From NCBI GenBank assembly GCA_032191485.1, contig JAVDOI010000003.1:12648986-12712985 (forward strand): a stretch of 64,000 bases of DNA. The letters are read 5' to 3'. The position numbers were made by a program, and so were the translations under genes. The notes under the pieces are model-generated. The model did no database searches. It worked only from the letters and a program-made list of their open reading frames with translations, and was not told where the DNA came from. Source of the stretch: Leptoclinus maculatus. Its lineage: Eukaryota; Chordata; Actinopteri; Perciformes; Stichaeidae. Below are positions 1 through 15,100 of the stretch, one piece after another; position 1 is the first letter of the stretch; each line of letters begins with the position of its first letter.

Positions 1-55
1 TCTGCATGCTGCATTAAAAAGCACATGAGGGAGGCTTTGGAAATCCACAAGGTAC

Positions 56-127
56 CTGAGGCTGAAGGCTCTGGAAGGGGGCTTAAGAAATCCTCCAAGT
101 GAGCCATGGGAAGGAGCAAGTTCAGAT
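56..127 (-). other. ltk: ltk exon 11, linker after MAM 2
   Basis: A 72-nt open stretch with acceptor ctcctcag and donor gtacct, phase 1 to phase 1, encoding a leucine-, proline- and serine-rich linker (LNLLLPMAHLEDFL...). It fits the spacer between MAM 2 and the glycine-rich region of the ALK/LTK family. It rests on splice sites and phase, not on strong sequence similarity. Confidence 0.6.
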
Positions 128-3100
128 CTGAGGAGAAGCAGGAGGCCAGAGAAGGTGTGGGGAGAAAGAGAGACAATGAGTCACAGTCAAACATGTGCAT
201 CTCACTGAAGCATAAATCAAAATCAGACAGGAAGCAACACTGATCAGACGATATGAGAACAATTCAAAGATGGGTATTTTGGATGAACATGGACCCATTT
301 CCTGAGAATGATTTCTGAGCAGGAAACATCATGAAAACATTTCTCCATCAGCCCCCTTCATCCACTATCTGGCATCCAAATGGTGAATTTTGTCCATGTT
401 TTCACACAATAAATGTTACAGATTTTACAGGATAGCGCTGTTCGCAATTTGTCCAAGCCCCATTTTACTTTTGCAACAACAGTCTCCTCGGTCTTGTTTC
501 AACACTATAAAAGCATACAAGCCTCTCTTGCACGACAAGATCCCAGAGAGCGGTCAAAAATGACATGGGGAGAAACATTAAGCTAAGTTATGGCTTACTA
601 AAGTTTCTCTGGGGTCCTGAATTGATACCAGTTAGGAAACGTTCCAATCTTGTCCAGCTGGAGCTGAGCAACAACCGATATACCGCTGTTAACACTGTCC
701 CTCCCCGCAGGTTTTAAACCACACTACCCTTAATTCACACACATATTTCACATCTGTGTTTTAACTCTAGTACCATGTTTAGTAATAAAATTCACCGTGG
801 GAACATTTGAATAGAGCAAAAAGAGGTTGTTTAAACGCCCTTTCACGTTATTGTGAGAATATATCTTTTACATTTTTTCTTGCCGCATTGCAGTACATTT
901 GCAACAAAGCATTACATACCGACTACCCTCATGTCAAAAACAATCACACACATATCTTGCCTAGACCAAGTCTTTGTTTAAAGTCAAATGAATGACTGAA
1001 GATCGCTGCACGGCCGAGCGTCAATTAGTCTCGACAACAGTCTCAACAATTTCGGCACTTTTTTAAATGTATAATTAAAAGTGATGTTTTAGACCTACAT
1101 CTAGAGGAAGACAGTCACACATGACTCAGCAACAACAGTTGGACAGGAACATTAAGATACAAGTTACCCATCTTTAAATAAAAGTAACCAGCGGTAATAT
1201 ATGGCATTCCTAGTATGACTGTAAGAGCCAAACTTGCATTTTATTTTTCATGAATTCAACCTTCCATTGGTGCAGCATGAGAAATACAGTGATGTCTTCA
1301 TTCAAATGTTACAGACTGACTTTACGAAAGAGAAACCAGCAGTAACTGAATGTTCACTTCCCCTGGTGAAGGCGACTCTTTGTCTTAAACTAAATATAAC
1401 TTTATTTTTGGTAATGGTTTTACATAGTTATTGCCACAAATATGCTGTACCACAATTAAATGTACCATTTATCTTACGGTCTGTAACATTTTAGACAGCT
1501 TACCTGTGTCGAAGCAGGCAGCTCCAATTGCAATGTCATCGAGAGCAACATCAGCATTAGAGCCTTTTGCCCACACAGCTGTCACCTTAACGTGGAACCT
1601 GGAGCAAAGCACATACCATTTGTGCATTTAGAGAATTACAGTTTTTGTCTTCATGTGAAAGGCAACGGAAATTCAATCCCAATACATGTACAACAGTTTA
1701 TAGTGAATAATAACTAGCATCTTGAAAATGATAAAAAAAATTCTTTAGATGAAAGCAGCAATTTTCCTCTTTCTCATCTTCAATCTAAAGCACAGATTTT
1801 GTGAATAAAGGACTGTTTTTGAATGACGAGGAAACAGAGGTGGGTACAGTTGAATGGTAGAGGTAACCTTTATATACACAAGAGAACATGCCTGGATTGT
1901 TTGCTCCAGCATGACAGTGTTACATAATCATCTGCGTCTCGACCCTTTTTTTATTTCACTTCACACACCCATGATGAAGGCCAGTCAGCTGCAGGGCAAC
2001 ATCTTCCCAGTCGTCTGTCCACTGATCATTTCTCTCCCAGACCAGTGGAGCGGTTGTAGTCCCAATCTCCTCTATAGCCACCAGCAATGTACCATTAAAG
2101 TCCCCATGAAGGTACAGAGAGAAACGCATCTGTATGGGAAAACAGACACAATTTCAGCAAGGAGTTAGCATATTGACCAAATCGTTTGTTGCCAAAGAGC
2201 AGTCTCCCAAGTAGAAGGTAACACAATTATATCAACACAACTGGTAAAAAGTGTAGATAACTGACCTGACATGCAGTAGTAGAGACTGGGGGAGAAAAAG
2301 ACGAGCTCTGAATGGATGCCTCTCGGAGGGAATTGCTCTCTCTCACCTGCAGAAACAGGAAGTGCCCTGGGGGGCGCACAATAAATGTGACACAGCAGAA
2401 CGCTAACCGGCTCATGAAACAAACGTATCAAAATAATGGGCATCAGAGATAAAGTAATAGTTTGGAATGTTATTCTATTCTTTAAAGCCAGACATTATGA
2501 ACATGTTCAGTTGCAAGATGAAAACCATCCGCCTATAAAATAAAAAGCTTTTTAAATTGATTGAGAGCAGCTGTTACATAGTATTAAATAGCCTAAATTC
2601 TGCCCTCTTAGCACAAATATGTTCTGCAGCTGGATTTTAAATAATCCATATGAACTCTTCATGCGGTGGAACTTCATGTGGTAGTAATCTAACAAGGCAT
2701 TCCCATTATTATATGGGTCTACAACGATCAACAACAAATACATACATACATAAATAAATAAATAAATATTATACATTTCATTTTAACAACGAATGAAAAG
2801 CCTGTTTGAGAACATAAAAATGTAATTTCTACACTAAGCAATGCGAGTTCTGTAGTGAGAAGACATTTTCGAGTTATTAGCCTCCATCTATCACAGTCAT
2901 TTATCAGAATAGGACGAAATTCACCTGACGAATAGAAATTAAACCAGGATACTATGCCCATTTCTCACGTACACACGCAAACACACACACAGCCAACCTG
3001 GTGTTCTCTGCAGAGTGACACCCTGCATATCTTCTTTCTCCAGAAGGTCGTCTCCAGCTACTCTTCTCCAGGCCGAGTGCTGGTTGGACACGGACCAACC

Positions 3101-6100
3101 ACATGCATCCTGTTCAAATGAACAGTGAGAGCCAAATGGAAGAGCACCTGGGGAGGAGGAACACTGTAATCATATTTCACATAAACAGAGATCACAGCTG
3201 CTAAAATAATCCATATTTTCCCTTGATCCCTCTTTTCTCAAAGCAAGAATTTCATTTTGGAGAAACCAGCTAAGCACTCAAACTTCAAAAAGAGGGGTTC
3301 CATGATTTCATTTGTGTTTGTCTGCGCGATTGGCCATGTTTCTTTTACTCTCCACACTTTATAGTGTCTGTACTCTATGATGCATGTTACACTGTATCTG
3401 CAGGTAATGCAGGAATATGCTTGTTTAGCATCTGTAAGGGGCTGAGCGGCAGGGTAGTTGCTGGAATCTACATTCCAGCCAGAAGGCTCCACCCAATCCT
3501 TCAGGAGAGCATTGAGATCAGGTGTGGGAAGAGACACACCTGATCCTGATCTCCTCATCAGGGAGATGAACAAAGGTCAAGCAGGGGAAACTGATCAGAG
3601 AGAACATGCTGCAGGCGGAGGAGTGGCGTCCTCCTAAGATCTCCAGGGAGAAAGTTGAGCCTGGTAAGTCGGCTTGCGGCCCGGCTGAAATAGTATATAT
3701 TTTCTAGTTTGGTGATAGAGCTCTGGACTGAGCTAGGTTTTCTGTTGTTTTGTGTTTCTTGAAGTTTGTTTAATTAAATAACCTTAAAAACCTGCAGAAC
3801 TGACTCTGCTTCTGATTGCTGCGCTGCCACTAATTTCTGTGTCCTCCGTACTGTCACACATCTTACAGTCACATAAGACGATTGGTAACAATTTCATCTC
3901 TTTGCATCCAGTACAAAAAAAAAGCTGTTTAGCTTGACAGCATATATCACGCTAAACATGATAAATTAGCCAACTTCAAAGTTAAAACCTGCCTTCAAAC
4001 AACTCTAAAATGATCTTGTTTATTAGCTGGCAGGCTAGTTGCCAATACACCCAAGAGTCACTGGGTAACATATTTTAAGTTCCAACATCACTATAAAGGC
4101 AGGAATTTTGAGCCACTGCAAGATGCTGTAGCTTAAAGCCTCTTATGGGAAATGTATGGGTGTTTATTTACTTGTATATAAAATTACACCACCACTGTGA
4201 CCAACCTCCTCTCCCCCACAACTCCAAACAGCCCCGACTACCATCGAGTTCATTACTGACTAAAACGAGGCCTTTTGATTGTCAGTGTGGTGAAGTGTTT
4301 CTCTGTGCAGAATGATTGATGTTTTTTAAGATGAGAACAAAGCTATCAAGTGGGGGAAATAACTGGTATTAATCGACTCAATAAAAACACTTTTCCGCAG
4401 CATAGTTTTCAAATCTTGGATTTCATAACACCCAAAAAATCCACGACGGGTATGACATGATTTCAAGATGATAACTTAATACATTAAAATAATTTCCAGC
4501 TAAAAAAAACAAACACAAGCCCGTGGCATGGAATAATCTGGTTCCTCCGGTCAAAAGATTACACATTTTTCCTGGATTTAAACCTAAATATAATACAGCC
4601 CCATATTCTGGTTTATGACTGCGGACTGTATGCTGGCCTTCCTTAACTCTTCACAAACTGAAGCACTCACACAGACACATCTTTTACTTTTGAATGTTGT
4701 TTTCACAATCCCACTCTCCCAATCAGTCCAATGGTGCAGATACAAATCTAATTAAAAATGTTTTGTCATCACACAAGGGGAAACTGCATAAGTGCCTTTT
4801 CAAGTGCTACTAATACAAATTGAAGGCCACGGTTTCCCTCCAAACAGCACCCTACTCATGCATGCTGTGATTTAACAAAATCTCACCACAGATGAAGCCC
4901 TCGTCCTCTCCTAAAGGACAGTCGGTGTGGAAGTTGCACACTTGGCTCTGGTCGATGCATCCTCCCGAACTTTCACAGTGGAAAGATTCCCCACAAGGCG
5001 CTTCCAGTCCGATGACCTGGTGTTCTGCATCCCAGCAACCACACAACAATTATACAGCAACACTACACATCACGGAGAACTAAGGATATTTAGCCATTTA
5101 ACCCTGAAGTTGTGAATGTTTGTTTCTTTAAAGGATTAGTTGGACATTTGGGTAAATACACTTATTCGCTTTTATGTTGAGGGTTAAATGAGAAGAATCA
5201 AGATGAACACCACTTTCATATCCATCCATTAAATATGAGCTGCAGCCAGTTAGCTTAGCTTAGCTCAAAGACTGGGATCAAGGGGAAACAGCTAGCCTGA
5301 CTCTGCCCAAAGGCAACAAAATATGACGACTAGCACCTCTTAAGCTCACCAATTAACACGTATCTCATTAGTTCAATTGGTACAAAACTGAGCCTAAAAA
5401 GGTGGGTCTCAGTCCCCTTCAGACCAACCACAGGGGTTTTTTCAAAGCAGCCATGTGATTTAGAATGATTTGGAATGCTTAGCTACTAATAAATCCATTT
5501 GTTGATCGTGAAGTCTGTTCAGGAAACAACCTTATTGAGCTGTTTTTAAGGCCATGTATATAAGCAAGTCAGCGCAGTATTTTCGCTGATTAATAGGGCA
5601 AAAGTTGGTAAAAATGCTGTGCTTGTTTACAACTCTATACTTTGTCAGTTCATGAAGTGTGTGACAGCGATCCTACAGTAATATGCCTCATGCGTGTGTC
5701 AGTGTGCTCCCCGACGTTCGCACCACTCATCTGAAAGCAGTAAATTATAGCTTTATAGAACATGATGAACTCACCTGATTCACAGTCTATGAGCTCCAGA
5801 GAGTCCAGAGCCACGGTGCCTCCATCTTTCCTCAAACAGGAAGTGTAGAGCAGAATCACCTGAAAGGGCTCGTCCACCTGACCAATCATAGTCTCCAGGA
5901 CCTCCCAGTCAGCCCTAGACCAACCAATCGTAGAGACATTTCTTGTGAAGTCAAGTGAAGGAATTCACAACTTCCTTCTTTTATCATTGGCTTGTTTGGA
6001 TATCTTTCAAGATACCGCATTAAACACAATCCTTGCAATCAGCAATTAAAAGCAATAAAGCTTAATATGAGGCCCATTATTTATATATATATACGGCAGT

Positions 6101-9100
6101 TCTGCACTTGCAACACTGTGACTACAGCGACCATCATAGAGTACAGTTCCACTAAATATCTTTTTTTTTTATCTCACAATACGACCCTCCATCTCTCTGA
6201 GCCCATCTCTAAAAATAGACCCATTGTGTCACAGCTTAAAACAAATTGTACATTTAGTTGAGTGGGTGATGTTTCACTGTCGGGAACATAAATTTGAATA
6301 AATATAATGCTTATAATCTAAGGGTCATTTAAGCCTTTGTTTAGCAGGAAAAAGGTTAGAACTGTTGTTTGATTACTAAAACAGTCAGTACAGCCACAGT
6401 ACACACAGCAACACAGTAAAGGTTTTGTCACATCAGATGGGAACTGTGTTTTAAATGGAGAGTGTGTCTAGAAATCACATCTATAGGTTAGCATGTAATG
6501 AATAGCGGGCTGAATAAATGAAACCACTCTCTGTGTACCTAATAATGGAATTGCTCAGTCCATTATTGCACAGACACTAACAAGGCCAATGCACAACCAT
6601 GCTCATCCATTTCTCTTCTGTCCTATCCAATTATATATAAATTAATTTCCAGAGTCTAGACACATGAATGCTTTTAGCTGCTCTGAAGACGGCTGTACTT
6701 CAGCATTAGATCAATAGGAAATACCTGTCCCCATTTCCCAAACAATACACAGGGGACCGCTGTCCCCACACGGTCACAATTCTACAGTTGTCCCACATGA
6801 CAGCTGAGGAACATTTTCTTTATTTAACTTTAGCTCTAAGTAAAATAAATAGGTTACTGTGCCCTTGCTCTGTCTGAAGGCCTGGGTCACCTTTCATTGC
6901 AGTGAATCTAAGCTCCCTTGTATTTATTTCATAGGCTGGACCTCAACTTGACAAGCACTTCAATCAGCAAAGATGCAGGGTTTTTCTTTTTGACACTAAT
7001 TAAATGGACGTGCAGTGCAGCATAATAAATAAATATATATTCTGCACAAACGGTATTGTAGAGGTATGGAGAGCTTGCTCCGAGTGGGTTTGCTGACCTG
7101 CGTTCATCGGGTCTTCTGTGGTTGAGATCCACAGAGAGAACAGCTGAGTCTGAGTGGATTGGCTTGATCAGGAGCGTGAGGTTCCCCACCGCTGGACCGG
7201 ACTCATACAGAGCCACCTTCAAAGTGCAGTGTCTGTCGTTTCCTGGCAAGACTGGGCTGGTTAAGTGGTACTTGCATCTCCCAGAGGCCTCGGCGGTAGG
7301 GGTGGAGCTTAGGAGAAGAAAGTGCCCTAGAGTGATAAAACAGAGTAGACAGTAGTAGTATTTCATGCATGACTGTTTTATAGCCGCCCCCTAATACTGT
7401 CACTCCTATAAATCAATTGACGAATGCTTTAACATTAGGACAAATCTCCGAATAGACATTAGATATATCAAGCACAAAATCAAAATAAATGTCAAGGGAG
7501 ATGCACAGATTCAAATGAGCTTTGAGTAAGTCCAAAGATCCATCACTGGATTATCTATCCGTTAAATATGTTTCATAGAAGAAAAAAGGGCTTGAGCAGT
7601 ATCCTGAAGCACTCATTTAATTGTATTCTTAAATGTACCTCTTGTGCATTCTTACCGTCAGAGCTTCCTGCTGAGTGATCCGTCACTGGCATCATCCCAG
7701 TCTGAGTGCTCTCTGGTTGCTGTGGCGACACCACTGACCAGTCACTTTGGTCGCTGTGATTTGATAAAGTCCAGAGGCACAGTGACTCGAAATCACAGGA
7801 GGTAACTGAAAGACAGAAAGATAAGAGAGAAGCTTGTAACTTAGTGCTTGTTTGGGTAAATATTCAAAGATGTGGGGGATTTACTGAACACTAAAAATAA
7901 ATCTGAATAAAACCGCAGTGATTAGTGGTTAATAAAAGGGGAATTTTTAGCCTTCTATTCAAAGAGTGGGAAAAAAGGACATGTGTCATCTACAGCTGCC
8001 AGAAATGTATATTTACTCCTTGTGCTTACTTTATTTTCTAATTTTGACAAATTCCAAATATTATTTTGACCAATAATGCTTGTTGTAAAATGTTTTGATG
8101 TACAAAAACATGATTATTTAACAATGATTACATCTAAAAACATGATTATTTAACAGACTAAATCTTGACTAACTACAACAAGAACAACAAATTAGCAAGA
8201 GAACAAACATTTGTGTTTACCCTTTCTGTTATATGAAAAAATATGTTTTTAGTTTGTTTTCTTGGGATCATGAAAAATGTTTAACTTTCAGTTAATGACC
8301 TCAACATGAAAAAATGTTTTTCTGAGAGTGTGACATCTTTAACAAGTAAATACACGACGCCCTTCACCGAGACAACACAACCATCTGTATGTTCCATGTG
8401 TAGTGACAGATGTACCAGATGCTTTTTATTAGAGAAGATACTGTGGTTTAAAAAAGCTAAGTTGTTCAAATTCTATTTGACAAAGTTACATGATGGTGTC
8501 CTGGAGTCACACCTGGATCATGACCTCCACCATAGACTAATCCTCTAAATGTAATTGTCTTTTCAAAATATGCTTAAAAGCCAAACAGACAGACTCTTTG
8601 TAAATGTTTATAGATTGTGCATCTGTCTGTGTTGTGGTGGGGGGGGGGGGGGGGGGGTGTTCAAGACATCATGTGATGGTTTGAGAGGAAACTGCCACTA
8701 CAGCTAATATGGCAAACAGCCATAGGAATCCCTCTGGGGATAAAGGACGGAAATATGAGGCACATTATTAAATCGTTATTTCATTGAAAGCCACTTTTAA
8801 TTTCTTTCTGTCACAAATAAACTGAAATTATGCTTCCTTTAAATCCCAAATGACCTAAAACGTGTTTTCCTGTTGTCAGCATGCTGCTTGTGAGCTGCTT
8901 TGCTCTTTTAATTTCACCATCTAACGGAGCAGCGTCAGCTCAACATCATAATGAGGTGGATAATTGGCAATACAGTCATTCCTGACCTTTAAAGAAGATT
9001 TCAAGTTTGCAGGTGCTGTATGTGCACTAAACATCATCAAAATGTCCTTTCTCAACTTTGCTTTACAGTCAAGCCAACTTCCACTCAGATTAATTTCTAC

Positions 9101-12100
9101 TTACATTACACTGATACAGGTTATCATTGCAAGTAATGACATTTTCTGTTTGTGTGTGTTACACATCAGTACATAACTCTTACTTTGGCTGTCATCCTCT
9201 GAGTCCTGATGATGAGGAAACAGCTGATCTGAGAAGTTCTCCTCAAGAAATCTGTCCAAAAGAGTGTGGCAGGTAGTGCTAACTGGAGAGACAGACAGAC
9301 AGTGGTTACAGTACTTGTTTTGCTTATGAGGGCAGGTCATATAGACAGTATTACAAACTGCTAAACAATGCATTTAACTCATTACAATCGAATTGGCGAA
9401 TGTATTGAGATGGGCTCCATTATGGAAGATTTTTAATGCCTGAATAAAACACTAAACACTAAACATGACTAAATAAATGAATGAATGAATGAATGAAACA
9501 AGGAACATAACAGAAAACCCAAAACTCAAGACAACTGATCACAGACCTAGGAGACTTAAAATATATCCTCTTTATGGACATTTCTTTACCCCAGGTTTCA
9601 CCTCTCGGTTTACAAGCTGCGCTAAAAGGGTAACTTTGGTGAAATACAGGGGTGGGGGGTATGGATCACGGATCAACTGCGATCCGTTACACCACTACCC
9701 TTGGCAGTCACTTTTCTACAGCATATTTTGTAAATTGGATATCCATCCTCAACAACTTCCTCATGGTCATTGTCTTCCCTCAAATTGCTCCCACACTGCC
9801 AGCGACGACTTTAAGGCCCTTTTTTGATGGATATAAGGCTGGGATGTCACACTTCAGGTGAGTGGCACAACTCTTATCACACACTAAACAAACTGGCGCA
9901 CACACACATAACTGATGCAAAAGGAGATTTCACTGCACCCACACACAAAACAACTTGATTTGTGAGATTTGTTTTCACAGGGCCACAATGCAGAAATCAG
10001 CTTCAAAGTTACCCTTTAAGGCATCAGTATGCTTTAACCAAGACCAGACGATTGAACAACATCTGAAATCTCCTACCCCACACCGACGTCACGCCAACTT
10101 CTTGCATCGATTAGCCAAATGTTTGGAGGTGAGACAGTAACTCAAGCTTCTCTTTCAAGCATGTGTGCCCTGAGAAGTCGTCGGGTGACATACAAACTAG
10201 TTTATTTCAACAATACTCATTATCTAACCCTTTGATTGGTCCAGGCTGTATGGATGGAGCCTGAGAAAAGTATCAGACACTGTTCAGGGATTTAAAGACA
10301 AGTGGAACAACCTCAGGACATGTTTCCGGCAGATTAAATTTGGGTTAGTGCATTAATAATTCAGCAGTTTACTGTACATTGCATTTGTAATTCTTTGTTA
10401 GAATTACTGTGGAAAGTACAAGAACCAATTTAATCATTATTTTTGAATTTTGAATAAATGCAGGAAATAGAATGAATATAGACTTATCTAATTATTTATT
10501 TTAATTATTTGAAAAATCCATTTAGTCCCCATGACTAAAACCAAACCTACACCCTTGGTTGTGAGCCTCAGCCCAGTGCATGCTGGGAACAACTTCAGTC
10601 CCCATAACTCCTGAACATGACGAGCTGAGAATAGAGCAATGGATGTATGAACTTCAGAGTTTATACAGAAATAGGGCCACTGCAGACTGACCCACAGACA
10701 TGGTCTTGTTCTGGAGGATGACTGAGAGGGAGGGCACTTTACACGTGACATGACATTGAACATACTAACTAGCATGACCAGTAGACAGTGAGGGAGATGA
10801 TCATATCCAAGTGGGTCATCGCAACTTAACCCGTTTCATGGCCTCTGAACAGTGACGTTACTGTTCTCTGGAGCCTGTAAGGCAAGGTCACACGGGTCAA
10901 GCGGGACAAATTGAGATATTAAGAGGGCAGTTTATATATGATAATGACGGAGGGTGAGGGGGATCGTGTATTTGAATGGCGGACTAGCTATTCATCTGTA
11001 ATTATGGAATAGAAGCAGCTATGGATAGATTTCTGAATACGGAAACCGGAACATTTCAATAGCCTTGAAAGAGGAGGATTCAGCCAAATAACAAACATTA
11101 ACATTCTATTATTAACATGTATAGCAAACAGTTCTTTTTGGGAATCCCCCTAGAACTCAAACTTACATTTATTGCCTCTAACTCGTTACTGAAAAAACTA
11201 ATCAAATACATGATGGCATTCACTTTGAATGAAAGATGAGTAGGGCTGTGTATCGGGGGTTAAGTCAGAAATAATCCAAATAGTATCCAAACTTCTCCAG
11301 TAAAAAAATACCTGGTGGTATCGGTGTCACTTTAAGGGTACTGCTATTATACTGATATCATTTTTTAAACGCTACCTAGCCCTAAAGATGAATGAATGAA
11401 CTACCTCATCTTCAGGCAGCAGAGCAGAGTTACTTTGATGACAATCCAGGATGCTGGCAACTGTTTGCAGCTTTGAACAGAGTGTGAGCATTCGTGATGA
11501 TAAGTAGTTTCTTAGGAAAAAGGCTGTATCAAGGTCCAAACGGTTGTCCTGAAATAAATTTGCTGCTGGTTGTAGTTTATTTAATTAACCATTGGCCACA
11601 GACCCAAACGTGATGGCGATGAAGCACCAACAGAACACACGTACATTACACACAACGCTCCAGAGAGGAACTTCACAAGTAAGGCTTCATGTATTCAACT
11701 CACATAATAAAAGTACTCTTTGGTGCTAACATTATTGAGTGTGCTTGAGTCTGTGCTTGACTCTTTGTAATTGCTTGCAAGTGTGCATTTATGAGCTCAT
11801 TCAATAGTGTCTTAATATATGAGCTGATGGGCTGAAATAAAACATTCGCTCTCCACTGAGAAACAGTCAACGTTTGCGTTGACTTCTTGGCAGAGTGTAC
11901 AGCGGGATCAAAGCCTCAGATTTAAACGGTGGGTCTTGAGGACTCGCGGACTTTGTGGCCCAGTCCGCAAAGTCCTTGAGGGTTTAGGGCTGTCCCACTG
12001 TCAAATCGTCAAGCGCTTGATGGCTCTCTTGCAGACATTCATAGACACGTTTTCCTGACCCATCTACCACCCAGACAGCCAATGGAGGGCTTTGATGAAC

Positions 12101-15100
12101 ATAAATATGTTGTTTTGAGGCACTTGCTGAAACAACTGATTAGTTTCATTAGTGTTTGGGGAGACAGAGTTGGATCTTCACCTTTGGATAAAGCCAGGCT
12201 AGCTGTTTCCCTCTGTTGCCAGTCTTTATGCTAAGCTAACTGGCTGCCAGTGAATTAAATCAGTGCACATGAATCTTGTGCTGGATCTTGAAGAAAGAAA
12301 ATTCAACATAAAAAAAATGACCCTGCTTGACACAAATTGAAGACCTTCATTTTCTCTTTCACTGGAAAAATAATTTAAAATGTATGTCTCCTTGTTTCCA
12401 TGTCCTTTTAAAAGGAATGTAATTTTGTGTCTAGGTTCAGAAACAAGGCTCACATGAGTTAGTTGTTTTTTTCAAAACAGCTGAGCTCAATCCATGCTCG
12501 CCCCGAGTTAACTAATTTACTGGTGACACGTACAAATCGAAATAGTGTGGTACTAAGACCGCATCAGAGCTTGTTAAATGTTGTACAATGGTTGTATTAC
12601 TTTGGTCAAAATTACAAGGTGTTTTACGAGTATTACTGCCTAAAGTAGTAGATAAAGATTTATAAGAGTATCCTGTTTCAATTCTTTGGAAAGAAAGATA
12701 AAATGTGACAAAGATGGTATTGAAGGTAACAGAAAAGAGGAAAAAAATCTTTTTTTTTGTTTCCCCCCAAATCCAAACAAGGGCAGCTTTCACTGTCTTC
12801 ACCAACCTACCACGAAGGGCTGAGACGCACGTCATACAGAGACAGACTCTTATTTTGAAGAGGAGACACCTGCCATCAGTCAGTCTGTAGCCTATTTTTG
12901 GTTTGAAGGCCTTGAAAGTCTTCACAAAATTCCTAATGTAGTGATATTTCACCTTTCCTTTCTGTCACTTGCTTCAGTTATTATTTATTTATATAACGTT
13001 TATTTTCATTATCTAATAATCTGCCAAAACTTTCTCAATGATTTCATTAATCGTGTTGCGTGGAAACTGTATATAAATATCGGGGAAAGAAATGCCCTAT
13101 AATAATTTCCCAGTCATAATTTCTAAAGTCATAACTTCATTAATATTCAATTCAATTTACTGTCATGTATGACAAAGGAAAGCATCAAATTATCTTGATT
13201 TGAGCAGCTGTAATGTGAGAGAATTTGACATATTTGCTTGAAAATGCTTTTCTGAATGCTGATTTATCTTTTGTCGATCGACTAATTAATATAGATATAT
13301 AATTATATAATTAACTGACTGATCGTTTCACCTCTGCAAAGATTGGAATTTGAGTTTGACTTATGACAAATGTTTCCCAAGTGTCCTGTGTCTAAATAGG
13401 ACACTCAATAGGGCATATAGGGTTACACATAGGGTTACTATAGGGCATATTTTATTCATGACCTCTTTAAGAACATTAAACAAAAAGGTTTCTGCCATTA
13501 CTTGATCTCTTTTAATCTACCATTGTATTGAGATAACTTCTGCTGTGGTTTGGTGCTATATAACTAAATTGACTTGACTGGAAAGCCGGAGACATGGTAG
13601 ATCAATGGTTAACACTGCCATCTCTTTCCTTTGTCCTCTCTTCTTAAAATACCAGTGAGTGTGAAAGTCAGTACAGCAACATCTGGATTACAATGCTGAT
13701 GTGACAGACAACAGAGATGAGGCTAAGCTAAGCCACAACTGGTCCCACTGTACAGTAGTTTATTCAATATTCATTCAAAACGTGCTTTGTTGCAAATTAC
13801 ATTAACAAATAAGTTAGGGGAATAAAAAGATTTCCAGGAACATATCTTTCACAGTTGCTACTTGTAAGCTCAATTGTACTTTGTTTGGCCTCAAACCATC
13901 CATTACATTTATGATGGAATAATAATATGGTCTAAATTAAATTTCCTCTGTGGGATCAATGATGTTCAAAATTATCTAATTGAATTATCAAACTGTATAT
14001 GCCTACTGCAAGTTATTTGTTTGTAATGAGTCAGTTCTTATTGGATTAAATATGATGAAAACAAGACAAAAACAAGAGAAAACAAGACAAAAACAAGAGA
14101 AAACAAGACAGTCATAGTTTTGAGCTGTTTTTCCATTTGTGTATTTTTATTCTGCTTATTTCATATTTGAAGATAAGTTAAAAGTATGAGGAATTAGTCA
14201 AGCATAGCCTTTAAAAAAACCTTTAATCAAGTCAAGTCAGTTTTATTTATATAGCAAAAAATCCATGTTTAGATAGAAATAATGGTTAGATATTAATAAT
14301 TGGCTTCCTAATTACACTGTGGTGAGAAACATAACTGCTGCCTGAATTATTTTCACAGGCAAGTTAATAAAGCGCTGCATTTATCCATAGAGGTTGTTAG
14401 GGTGGATGATGGGCTTACAAACCATAGAACATCAGTCATTTGTTATTGTGCTGTGCACCCTCTGGCCTTACAACCGGGTGTCTCAATCTTGAGGTCGGGA
14501 CCCCATGTGGGTTACATAAACAGATTGGGTCCTGGAAGATAACTAATATACTCATTTTTGCACACAAAAAAAAGGAAAATGTATTAATTAAAATCAGGCT
14601 TGACTTAAACATTACTTTCCTAACTTTGTAAAACTGAATGTAACAAATAAATACATAGATATAAAAATACTGAATTGTTATTTATCAAAATAATGGTATC
14701 CAATACACGATCCAACTCTATATATCCCATGTTGATATATCTCGATCCAACCTGTGGTAAGTTTTACATTTTACAAATAAAGCGAAATAAATGAAGCGAA
14801 CAGCTTGTTTATACTGGTGTCAGAAACTATTTATATCAGGGAGCTTTAACTGAAAAAACATAATTCCATTCTGTTCATGGTTTATTTTTTCAAATGCAAT
14901 GTGTAACCATTCAAAGCTTAACGAAACCTCAAACCTTGGCTTTAACATTGTTTTGCATTTCACATTACATCTCTACCACAACTGCCGGTCTCAAACTGGC
15001 CCGTCCAAAAGAAGCAAACACTCATTTTTGGAAATGTGGAAACTCTGGAACAATTGCTGAAAGCCTTCATTCGAACTGACAATCGAAGCAAATACAACTC

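Noticed and set aside
9652..9861. Two overlapping plus-strand frames
   Set aside because: They fall inside a putative MITE and show no recognisable domain.
14052..14110. Direct repeats resembling a CRISPR array
   Set aside because: Units are adjacent and low-complexity with no spacers, and the DNA is eukaryotic.
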